Positions 1 to 4,940 are shown, counted from the stretch's first letter. The stretch: 6,109 bases of DNA from Acidimicrobiales bacterium (GCA_017883105.1 JADGOF010000145.1:1-6109); one strand, 5' to 3'. The notes: generated by a model from the letters alone, not told the origin. Translations and numbers: made by a program.

Positions 1-761
1 TCGACAGCCAGAGCGACCGCCACCTTCTGCCCACTGTTCCGCATCACGTCGACGACGATTTCGATCACCTGTGCGGGGGTGAAGTGCTCGTGGGCCTGGG
101 CCACCAACTCCGCATCGATCTCGTTGGGTTGGGTGATGATGGCGTCTGCCAGGCGCAGGGCGACCTTGCGGGAGACGGCGAGGTCACTGTCCTCGTACCA
201 TTCGGTCTTGTCGAACATGGCCTCGTCCGCCCCTGCACCCAGCGCCTTCGCCGAGCGGGTCGACTTGCAGAGTCGGCAGTTGTGCTGCCGGGCCCCCCGC
301 AGCCGGACCAGTTCGGTGGTCACCATGTCGACCTCGTTGAGTCGGGCGATCGCTTTCATCAGCTCATCGAGGTCGTTCATCAGAGCGCCGTCACCGGCCG
401 GCGTATCGCCCGATCGGTCAGGCTCACCGGTGATCGCCCCACGGTGGGCATCCGGAAACAGCCGCTCGATGGCCATCTGCGCCCGTTGGCCGTAGTCCAG
501 GATGAAGAGGGTGATGACGAAGCCCCCCACTCTGGTGGGGCCCAGGCACGTCCCGACCGACCCGCGGAGCTCCTCCGTCACGCCGGAGACATCGATGACG
601 AACTGTTCCGTGAAGGCCAGGCATGCCTGCTCGACCTCGGAGAAACGGGTCGAGGTGGGCCACCGACTGAGCTCGGCCATGCGATCGGAGGAGATCCAAG
701 GGGCCGCTGTCGGATGTCTCCGAAGTTCTGCGTCGTTGCCAAGTAGTTGGGCAATCCGCAA
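1..761 (-). CDS. Carboxymuconolactone decarboxylase / AhpD-like protein, 3' end beyond window, 5' end disrupted
   Basis: The minus-strand frame is open from the left window edge up to a TGA at 798-800. The protein has two related helical halves. The first carries the family-like stretch FSEVEQACLAFTEQF. The second carries TELVRLRGARQHNCRLCKST. Numbered from the likely original ATG at 824, the second half has E171, C183 and C186, with the same E-x11-C-x2-C spacing as the catalytic Glu and CxxC of AhpD; the His that follows in AhpD is Arg here. Members use this thiol pair for peroxidase-type or decarboxylation chemistry in the cytoplasm; the substrate here is unknown. The listed 5' boundary is TTG 759-761, the first usable in-frame start after the TGA, but it has no convincing Shine-Dalgarno; ATG 678-680 is the next candidate. 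Homology-like sequence (PELLELARLRIAQLLG) extends upstream of both, so neither is likely to be the ancestral start. The 5' part uses TTA, CTA and CTT codons unlike neighbouring genes. Family assignment is firm; functionality is doubtful. Confidence 0.8.
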   Translation of the reverse strand, partial: MRIAQLLGNDAELRRHPTAAPWISSDRMAELSRWPTSTRFSEVEQACLAFTEQFVIDVSGVTEELRGSVGTCLGPTRVGGFVITLFILDYGQRAQMAIERLFPDAHRGAITGEPDRSGDTPAGDGALMNDLDELMKAIARLNEVDMVTTELVRLRGARQHNCRLCKSTRSAKALGAGADEAMFDKTEWYEDSDLAVSRKVALRLADAIITQPNEIDAELVAQAHEHFTPAQVIEIVVDVMRNSGQKVAVALAV

Positions 762-824
762 CCGCGCCAGCTCTAACAGCTCAGGATCGCCGGTGATTCA
801 CGGATGTGCCAACAGCCTGGTCAT
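762..824 (-). pseudogene. Original 5' end of the AhpD-like gene, interrupted by TGA at codon 9
   Basis: Reading from ATG 822-824 gives MTRLLAHP, then TGA at 798-800, then the frame continues without a shift into ITGDPELLELARLRIAQ and the rest of the AhpD-like protein. The ATG is preceded by GGAGGT (835-840), ten bases upstream, which is the best Shine-Dalgarno in the window. This is what a single nonsense substitution (for example CGA to TGA) in an otherwise intact gene looks like. A sequencing or assembly error would look the same. Reinitiation at TTG 761 is possible but unsupported by a ribosome-binding site. Confidence 0.65.
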
Positions 825-834
825 CGATACAGCC

Positions 835-840
835 ACCTCC
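835..840 (-). promoter_or_regulatory. Shine-Dalgarno GGAGGT of the AhpD-like gene
   Basis: The minus strand reads GGAGGT, then ten bases, then ATG at 824. Its quality is the main reason to place the original start at 824 rather than at TTG 761, even though the frame from 824 meets a TGA after eight codons. Confidence 0.65.
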
Positions 841-907
841 GGTGCATGCACAACGAGGGGGTCCGAGGAGGGCGCAGATCCGAACTGATCGGCACTGGTC
901 ATGGTCG

Positions 908-937
908 ACCGTAACCTGACGGCTCAGAATCGGTCAA
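908..937 (-). promoter_or_regulatory. Candidate sigma-70-type promoter for the AhpD-like gene
   Basis: The minus strand has TTGACC (932-937; five of six bases of the -35 consensus), an 18-base spacer, then TACGGT (908-913; fits the actinobacterial TANNNT -10 pattern). The predicted start near 901 leaves a leader of about 77 nt before ATG 824. An 8-bp palindrome GGTCGACC (903-910) overlaps the -10 and could be an operator. It lies in the 159-bp gap downstream of the DJ-1 gene, so the AhpD-like gene is probably transcribed on its own, with or without read-through. Confidence 0.5.
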
Positions 938-983
938 CGCATCCGCGGTACCAACGGAAGCAGGCCGCTGCAGACGGGCACGG

Positions 984-1631
984 TCAGGTCCCGCTGAGCA
1001 CTCCATCGCCGCCGGTGACCACCAAAGGTCCTCGCCGCTCGTGCTCCAAGCGCTCCGTGGCTGCCCGTGCGGCATCAGGGCCCAAGAAGCGCTCGACGAT
1101 GCGAATGCCGAGATCGACGCCGGCCAGTGGGCCGCCGCATGTGAGGACATCCCCGTCGTCGACGACCCGGGCATCGGCGCGAACATCGGCTCCGGTGGCC
1201 CTCAGATCATCCAGCGCCAATCGGTTGGTCGCCGCGGGCCGGTTCCGGAGCAGGCCTGCCTCGGCGAGCAGCATCGCTCCGGTGCACACCGAGGCCATGA
1301 TCGTGCCGGCAGCGTGGAGCCGGGCGATCAACGCTGGGAGCGCTCCAGCGGTGGCGAGGGGGCGCACCCCGACATCGCCGCCGACAACCCAGCCTCCCCC
1401 CGGCACGATCAGCATCCCCGGGGCCTCGCCGATGGGGCCGTCTACGCCGACACGCAGGCCGTAGGCTCCGCGTACCGTTCGTACGTCCGCCGGGAATCCG
1501 ACGGCACGTACATCGAACCCCGCAGCGGAGAGGACCTCCCAGGGCCCGACCGAGTCGAGTTCATCGAATCCGTCGAAGAAGAGCACTTCGGTACTGGGCA
1601 GTCCGGGTTGCCTGCTGGATCCAGTCGTCAT
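984..1631 (-). CDS. DJ-1/PfpI family protein (class I glutamine amidotransferase-like fold)
   Basis: A 215-residue cytoplasmic protein of normal length for a single-domain DJ-1/PfpI member. The nucleophile elbow is ASVCTGAM with the presumed catalytic Cys116. An acidic cluster near the N-terminus (FDGFDELDSVGPWEVL, about residues 18-33) supplies the usual Glu/Asp beside the thiol. A glycine-rich strand-loop IVPGGG lies at 75-80, and VLTCGGPLAGVDLG at 162-175 closes the fold. The family includes isonitrile hydratases, glyoxalase III-like enzymes, chaperones and proteases; the SVCTGA/AGLL pattern is closest in my memory to isonitrile hydratase-like members, but the ATTHW motif common in those is AATNR here, so no reaction is assigned. 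The start is ATG 1629-1631, because GGGGAAG (1640-1646) lies eight bases upstream; an ATG 17 codons further upstream (1682) would add residues that match nothing in the fold and overlap the divergent promoter. The gene is divergent from the GlxA-type regulator and upstream of the AhpD-like gene on the same strand. Confidence 0.88.
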   Translation of the reverse strand: MTTGSSRQPGLPSTEVLFFDGFDELDSVGPWEVLSAAGFDVRAVGFPADVRTVRGAYGLRVGVDGPIGEAPGMLIVPGGGWVVGGDVGVRPLATAGALPALIARLHAAGTIMASVCTGAMLLAEAGLLRNRPAATNRLALDDLRATGADVRADARVVDDGDVLTCGGPLAGVDLGIRIVERFLGPDAARAATERLEHERRGPLVVTGGDGVLSGT

Positions 1632-1639
1632 CGATGCAT

Positions 1640-1646
1640 CTTCCCC
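1640..1646 (-). promoter_or_regulatory. Shine-Dalgarno of the DJ-1/PfpI gene
   Basis: GGGGAAG on the minus strand is followed by eight bases and ATG 1629-1631. This decides the start in favour of 1631 over the in-frame ATG at 1682. Confidence 0.6.
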
Positions 1647-1667
1647 GCAACGCAGGGTCGAGAACAG

Positions 1668-1708
1668 TGGCAGTAATGCCATCTATCATCGGATTCATGC
1701 CATATCCG
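1668..1708. promoter_or_regulatory. Candidate operator cluster between the divergent DJ-1 and GlxA-type genes
   Basis: Three signals overlap here. TGGCA-N4-TGCCA (1668-1681) is a perfect-arm inverted repeat. CGGAT-N9-ATCCG (1690-1708) is a second one. ATGCCAT occurs at 1676-1682 and again at 1697-1703, so the copies are 21 bp apart, two helical turns. AraC-family proteins typically bind direct repeats at about this spacing. The cluster covers the likely promoter and start of the regulator and lies upstream of the DJ-1 gene, which suits autoregulation plus control of the divergent gene. The sites are short and could be coincidental. Confidence 0.35.
1684..1689 (+). promoter_or_regulatory. -10 box TATCAT placing a leaderless start at ATG 1697
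   Basis: TATCAT matches five of six bases of TATAAT and ends seven bases before the A of ATG 1697, the distance expected between a -10 box and the transcription start. There is no Shine-Dalgarno before any candidate start of this gene, so a leaderless mRNA beginning at 1697 explains both facts. The -35 region is poor (AGAACA at 1661-1666, 17-base spacer). Confidence 0.45.
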
Positions 1709-2689
1709 CAACGTCCCGTCGGCTCCCCGCACCGGGTGGTCGCCTTGGCCCTTCCTGGCGTCGTCCTGCTCGATCTGGCCGCTCCCGCTCACCTGTTCGG
1801 CCACTGCGGTGGCCCCCGCTACTCCTTCGACCTGGCCGGCGCCGAGGCTGGGCCGATTGCCACCTCCACCGGCTTCGACGTGGTCGCCCCCCATGGCCTT
1901 GCGACACTGGAGCACGCGGACACCATCGTGGTGCCGGGTAGCGAGCGCCGTGAACGGCCGGCGCCGGAGATCCTGACGGTGCTCCGCACGGCCTTTGCCC
2001 GAGGAGCCCGGATCATGTCCGTCTGCACCGGAGCATTCGTGTTGGCCCATGCCGGGCTGCTCGACGGCCGGCGGGCGGCCACCCACTGGGCCTCTGCCAC
2101 ACGGCTGTCCGAGCTGTTCCCGTCAATCACCGTCGATCCGTCCGTCCTGTACGTGGACGAAGGTCAGATCCTCACCAGCGCCGGCGTCGCTTCCGGCTTG
2201 GACCTGTGCCTGCACGTGATCCGACGGGACCACGGGTCCGACGTCGCTGCGCGGGTGGCCCGGCGGACAGTGATCGCGCCGCACCGTGACGGGGGGCAGG
2301 CCCAGTACATCCAGCAGCCGGTTGTTCCCGCCCGGGACGATGAACCGGGACTTGCCGAGACACGGCAGTGGGCACTCGGCCATCTCGGCGAGCCCCTCGA
2401 CGTGGAGATGCTGGCCCGCAAGGCCTGCATCTCCCCTCGCACCTTCGCCCGTCGATTCCGAAGGGAAACGGGGACCACGCCGATCCAGTGGCTACTCGAT
2501 CAGCGCATCCTGGCCGCCCGGGCGTTGCTCGAGAACACCGACCTGTCGATCGAGGTGATCGCCGGCCGATGCGGATTCACCTCCACGACTTCGCTCCGCG
2601 AGCAATTCGCCCGCCGTGTGGCCACCACACCGTCGGCCTATCGACGGGCCTTCAGGACAGCAACTTCCGAGACTCTGCCGGTCCACTGA
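1697..2689 (+). CDS. GlxA-type transcriptional regulator: DJ-1/PfpI-like domain fused to AraC-type HTH domain
   Basis: A 330-residue cytoplasmic DNA-binding regulator of the usual family length. Residues about 12-195 form a DJ-1/PfpI-like sensor domain with the nucleophile-elbow motif SVCTGAFVLAHAGLL (Cys110) and the typical RRAATHW (125-131). Residues about 220-320 form the AraC domain: a first helix-turn-helix around 235-258 (LARKACISPRTFARRFRRET) and a second around 284-308 (IEVIAGRCGFTSTTSLREQF), closed by the signature TPSAYRRAF. GlxA-type proteins usually control nearby metabolic genes; whether the sensor domain here binds a ligand or reacts through its Cys is unknown. Start choice: ATG 1697 is favoured by the -10 box seven bases upstream; ATG 1676 and ATG 1634 are also in frame, but 1634 would overlap the DJ-1 translation signal and 1676 falls inside an inverted repeat. 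Divergent from the DJ-1 gene with a 65-bp gap, which points to that gene as the likely target. Confidence 0.9.
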   Translation: MPYPQRPVGSPHRVVALALPGVVLLDLAAPAHLFGHCGGPRYSFDLAGAEAGPIATSTGFDVVAPHGLATLEHADTIVVPGSERRERPAPEILTVLRTAFARGARIMSVCTGAFVLAHAGLLDGRRAATHWASATRLSELFPSITVDPSVLYVDEGQILTSAGVASGLDLCLHVIRRDHGSDVAARVARRTVIAPHRDGGQAQYIQQPVVPARDDEPGLAETRQWALGHLGEPLDVEMLARKACISPRTFARRFRRETGTTPIQWLLDQRILAARALLENTDLSIEVIAGRCGFTSTTSLREQFARRVATTPSAYRRAFRTATSETLPVH

Positions 2690-2753
2690 CCGGTCACAGG
2701 GCGGGGATCCCAACTCCGTTGGCCCACTCGGTCAAGCACCACCTCAGGGAGTC

Positions 2754-2768
2754 GGCGGCGACGCCGCC
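2754..2768. terminator. GC-rich hairpin in the convergent gap, possible bidirectional terminator
   Basis: GGCGGC-GAC-GCCGCC is a perfect 6-bp, all-GC stem with a three-base loop. It lies in the 146-bp gap between the stop of the GlxA-type gene (2689) and the stop of the leftward exoprotein gene (2836), where terminators for both are expected. There is no T-run on either side, so it is not a canonical intrinsic terminator; many actinobacterial terminators also lack one. The rest of the gap shows only a 10-bp palindrome TGACCGGTCA (2687-2696) overlapping the regulator's stop codon. Confidence 0.3.
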
Positions 2769-2835
2769 ACGTGGAATGTCTGCCAGTGTCAACTCCGGAA
2801 ATGAGCAGAACCGCTCGGACCGGGCTGTCCTGGGG

Positions 2836-4575
2836 TCACGAACCGGCGGGAACGACCGCCTGCCAGTTGGGTAACGAAGGCTCGGTGATGCCGGCCGGAC
2901 CCTGGCCGAACAACTTCAGGATGTTGCCGGTCATCGCGCTGATCGGCCCCGACGGGCATGCGGCAGATACGGGAATGCACGGCGTCATCGCGTTGATCCA
3001 GTTGTTGTCGCCGGTGTCGATGACCCCGGCCTTGCTGGTCAAGTCGGTGTAGTAGGTCATGTCGGAGTAGGTGTTCGGTCCCCACTTCCCTTGGTTGGTG
3101 TAGGCCACAGCCAGGGGAACCGGGGAGTGGGTGAGGATCTGCAGGTTGGCCGGCATCGGCCCGGCCGGATAGGCGTGGTCGAAGTCCGAGTCGATGGCTG
3201 CGGGTATCGACGAGCCGCTGTGGAGTCCCGTTCCCTGGAAGATCCAGTTCGACGCATCGGGGACGACCAAGGGGACCGGCAAGGCGCCCGGGTTCGTGTA
3301 TCCGCTGTAGAGCTCACCGACGAATCCGCTTCCCGGCCAACTGGCCGGCGGCGAGCTCCACGTGTTACCCGTCACCTCCAAGGGATTGCCGTGGCCGTTG
3401 AGGGGGTCTTCCGAGCCATCGCGGTAGTCGACCTCCTGGCGGTTCGCACCCAACGGAGACGGTTGGAGCCGGCCGTGGCGGACGAGGGCGGCGGCACCGA
3501 GAAACGCCACGTTCACGCCATGGGCGAGCGCGGCCTGGGCCGCCGTCCTCTCCCGGTAGGTCCACACCTCGTCATGGGCCAGGGACACCAGGGCACGGTG
3601 CTGTAGAAGCATCGAGGGTTGGGCATCCACGGTGATGTCCGAGGCGTAGGTCACATCGAGTCCGTTCTCCTCCGCGTAGCGAATGACCGGATACTCGTTG
3701 GAGAAGAAGTCGGAGGAGCCGTTGCCGTCCGAGAACGGCCGGTCGAAGGAGACCACCCTGGCGCGGTTGCACACCGGATACGGGTTGGTGTCGAGCAGGC
3801 AGGGCCCTTCGCCCTGGTAGAAGGAGAATCCCCCGTAGGTGTTCCACGCCGCTTCTGTGAGCGAGCGGTTCATGATCACGTACGTTGCCGTGCTCGCCGG
3901 ATCCCAGACAGTCAGCAACGCGTAGCTCTGCTGGTTGCCGCTGCCGATCAGTTTCAGGAGATAGTCGCCCGGCACGAACGCGCTCGTGACCGGCATGGTC
4001 AGCGACGGGGTCCAGTTGGCACAACTGACCATATTGATCAGTGGGGTCACCGGGCAGGCGGCCTGGACATGACCGGGGACCTCGGGAGAGCTCCAGACGG
4101 TGCGGGCACCCGTCCCCTTGTACCAGCCCATGCGATAGGCGACCACATGGAACTGGGGTGCGTCAGTGGATACGTACAGACTCACGCTGGTGCCGGCGTC
4201 GGCATAGGTGACCCCGGTGAACGCCTGGATGAATCCGGGCGCCGCCGAACCGGCGATCTGCCATGCGGTCGTCCCCGGCAATCGGTTCTCCGCGATGATC
4301 CCCGTGGACTCCGTGCCATGGGCTCCCTGGAAGGTTCGCACCACCGCCACCTTGTGACGAGGAGCAAGGTTGCGGTCATTGGTCGCGTGGCTGGTCGCCG
4401 CCGCGTGTACTGATCGATCGCTCTGGGAGTTCGATTGGACCAGGACTGCTGCCACAATGACAACGAGAGCTAGAGACAACCCACCGGCCAGCGCCCACCG
4501 CTGGCCGCTCCCCAGGTTGCGATGGGCACCATGGGCCCGGTGTTTGGGTCCGGGTGATTCGCCGTCCGAGGTCAC
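2836..4575 (-). CDS. Membrane-anchored exoprotein related to the N,N-dimethylformamidase large (beta) subunit
   Basis: A 579-residue protein. Residues 1-26 are basic and cytoplasmic, 27-47 form one hydrophobic helix (signal anchor or uncleaved signal), and the rest should lie outside the membrane. Residues about 75-225 look like a beta-sandwich region and contain VAYRMGWYKGTGARTVW (145-161). Residues about 230-525 form the dimethylformamidase-like domain: YVIMNRSLTEAAWNTYGGFS, VVSFDRPFSDGN (274-285), FFSNEYPVIRYAEENGLDV, VSLAHDEVWTYRERTA (330-345), GVNVAFLGAAALVRHGRL (353-370), and AGVIDTGDNNW near the end. Six cysteines fall in close pairs (174/185, 259/269, 533/540), fitting disulfides outside the cell. 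True dimethylformamidase hydrolyses dimethylformamide and needs a small subunit; none is encoded here, so that reaction should not be assumed. The start is GTG 4573-4575: there is no Shine-Dalgarno, but a -10 box lies six bases upstream, and no other start precedes the membrane helix. Divergent from the mannosyltransferase-like gene. Confidence 0.82.
   Translation of the reverse strand: MTSDGESPGPKHRAHGAHRNLGSGQRWALAGGLSLALVVIVAAVLVQSNSQSDRSVHAAATSHATNDRNLAPRHKVAVVRTFQGAHGTESTGIIAENRLPGTTAWQIAGSAAPGFIQAFTGVTYADAGTSVSLYVSTDAPQFHVVAYRMGWYKGTGARTVWSSPEVPGHVQAACPVTPLINMVSCANWTPSLTMPVTSAFVPGDYLLKLIGSGNQQSYALLTVWDPASTATYVIMNRSLTEAAWNTYGGFSFYQGEGPCLLDTNPYPVCNRARVVSFDRPFSDGNGSSDFFSNEYPVIRYAEENGLDVTYASDITVDAQPSMLLQHRALVSLAHDEVWTYRERTAAQAALAHGVNVAFLGAAALVRHGRLQPSPLGANRQEVDYRDGSEDPLNGHGNPLEVTGNTWSSPPASWPGSGFVGELYSGYTNPGALPVPLVVPDASNWIFQGTGLHSGSSIPAAIDSDFDHAYPAGPMPANLQILTHSPVPLAVAYTNQGKWGPNTYSDMTYYTDLTSKAGVIDTGDNNWINAMTPCIPVSAACPSGPISAMTGNILKLFGQGPAGITEPSLPNWQAVVPAGS
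4546..4558 (+). repeat. 13-bp repeat GGGTCCGGGTGAT, copy 1
   Basis: This is an exact copy of 4910-4922. It lies inside the exoprotein gene, 17-29 bases after its GTG start when read on the coding strand (as ATCACCCGGACCC). Its 11-bp core also occurs inverted at 4930-4940. Both divergent genes therefore carry CACCCGGACCC just downstream of their start codons. Confidence 0.6.
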
Positions 4576-4581
4576 GGGCAG

Positions 4582-4587
4582 ATGCTA
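4582..4587 (-). promoter_or_regulatory. -10 box TAGCAT, leaderless start of the exoprotein gene
   Basis: On the minus strand TAGCAT (TANNNT type) is followed by CTGCCC and then GTG 4573-4575, so transcription should begin at or next to the start codon. The lack of any Shine-Dalgarno before this GTG fits a leaderless mRNA. A -35 candidate ACGGCA, 17 bases upstream, is weak. Confidence 0.45.
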
Positions 4588-4655
4588 ATCGGCGGTCCGG
4601 CGAATGCCGTTGCGGTAGATCTCACCCGTCGGCCTGGCCGCATGCAGGACGATTA

Positions 4656-4673
4656 CGGCACTGCTGGGTGCCG
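4656..4673. repeat. Inverted repeat CGGCAC-N6-GTGCCG
   Basis: Perfect 6-bp arms with a six-base spacer, near the middle of the divergent intergenic region. It is placed suitably for a dimeric repressor or activator acting on both genes, but it is short enough to occur by chance in GC-rich DNA. Confidence 0.3.
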
Positions 4674-4755
4674 CCAATCCTCCGATCTGCCCCGAGTCGA
4701 CCGTCCTCCACAGCTGGAAGCGCCCCTCCCACCAGGCACTGCTATCGTCCCGCGC

Positions 4756-4899
4756 ATGCCGGACAGAGCCGTTCTGACGGAGGACCTGGCTGGGGCTCCG
4801 AACTCCCCCGGTGTCACGATGTCGGCATCCCCACGGTTCTACCTCGTTGCGGGAACCGTTGCCGGTGTCTCTGATGTCTTGCGGCTCCCGCCGGCGTGA
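4756..4899 (+). CDS. Possible small leaderless ORF (47 aa) upstream of the mannosyltransferase-like gene
   Basis: The ATG at 4756 is preceded at seven bases by TATCGT (4743-4748), the same leaderless layout seen at two larger genes here. The 47-residue product has a polar first half and a mildly hydrophobic FYLVAGTVAGVSDVL segment; I recognise no family. It ends at TGA 4897-4899, 25 bases before the GTG of the next gene and ten bases before the hairpin that encloses that GTG, so it could act as an upstream ORF for translational coupling. Against it: about 72 percent of its codons end in G or C, a looser bias than that of the neighbouring genes by eye, and it lacks homology I can name. It may equally be non-coding. 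Confidence 0.25.
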   Translation: MPDRAVLTEDLAGAPNSPGVTMSASPRFYLVAGTVAGVSDVLRLPPA

Positions 4900-4909
4900 T
4901 CGTCCGCAC

Positions 4910-4922
4910 GGGTCCGGGTGAT
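4910..4922 (+). repeat. 13-bp repeat GGGTCCGGGTGAT, copy 2
   Basis: Identical to 4546-4558 and forming the left arm of the start-codon hairpin. It ends two bases before the GTG at 4925. Confidence 0.6.
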
Positions 4923-4940
4923 CGGTGACCACCCGGACCC
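4910..4940 (+). promoter_or_regulatory. Start-codon hairpin: 11-bp perfect inverted repeat with GTG in its loop
   Basis: GGGTCCGGGTG (4910-4920) and CACCCGGACCC (4930-4940) are exact reverse complements separated by nine bases (4921-4929), which contain the GTG start 4925-4927. In RNA this gives an 11-bp stem, nine pairs of them G-C, presenting the start codon in the loop and leaving no accessible Shine-Dalgarno. As DNA it is a 31-bp symmetric site over the gene start. Either role would make it a control point of the mannosyltransferase-like gene. Confidence 0.6.

Larger units (their letters stand above)
4576..4924. other. Divergent intergenic region between exoprotein and mannosyltransferase-like genes
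   Basis: This 349-bp stretch holds no large credible gene. It contains the -10 box of the leftward gene (4582-4587), a hairpin CGGCAC-N6-GTGCCG (4656-4673) that may be an operator, a second -10-like TATCGT (4743-4748) seven bases before ATG 4756 of a possible 47-codon ORF, and the left arm of the start-codon hairpin (4910-4920). The longer open frames across it in both directions have low-complexity, Arg/Pro-rich translations and no recognisable domain. Confidence 0.6.

Noticed and set aside
84..746. Long plus-strand open frames (84-746, 79-495, 502-888) over the AhpD-like region
   Set aside because: Their translations have no recognisable domain, while the opposite strand gives a clear family with E-x11-C-x2-C spacing. 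They are antisense artefacts of GC-rich codon bias.
798..800. TGA as selenocysteine or a recoded sense codon
   Set aside because: It lies near the N-terminus, away from the CxxC site, with no evident SECIS-like hairpin directly downstream, and the DJ-1, regulator, exoprotein and mannosyltransferase genes all end at TGA, so the code is standard.
901..1676. Plus-strand frames opposite the DJ-1 gene (901-1464, 1041-1676)
   Set aside because: Ser/Arg/Pro-rich translations without motifs, fully antisense to a well-supported gene.
1634..1696. Upstream starts (ATG 1634 or 1676) for the GlxA-type regulator
   Set aside because: The extra residues match nothing in the fold, 1634 would overlap the DJ-1 translation signal, and the -10 box points to 1697. 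Not fully excluded for 1676.
1706..1711. TTGCGG on the minus strand as a -35 for the DJ-1 gene
   Set aside because: At 16-19 bases downstream there is no hexamer resembling TANNNT, so I could not support a promoter.
2687..2696. 10-bp palindrome TGACCGGTCA at the regulator's stop codon
   Set aside because: It has no loop-forming spacer and no second copy seen; probably coincidental.
2845..2860. GGCGG-N6-CCGCC hairpin near the 3' end of the exoprotein gene
   Set aside because: It is inside the coding sequence, short, and lacks a T-run, so it is weaker as a terminator than the 2754-2768 hairpin.
3091..4413. Plus-strand frames of 171 and 264 codons opposite the exoprotein gene
   Set aside because: Arg/Gly/Val-rich shadows with no start signals; the minus strand holds the family motifs, the anchor and the paired cysteines.
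4585..4932. Minus-strand 115-codon frame across the divergent intergenic region
   Set aside because: Arg-rich, no domain and no promoter or Shine-Dalgarno; it runs through the promoter region of the leftward gene.
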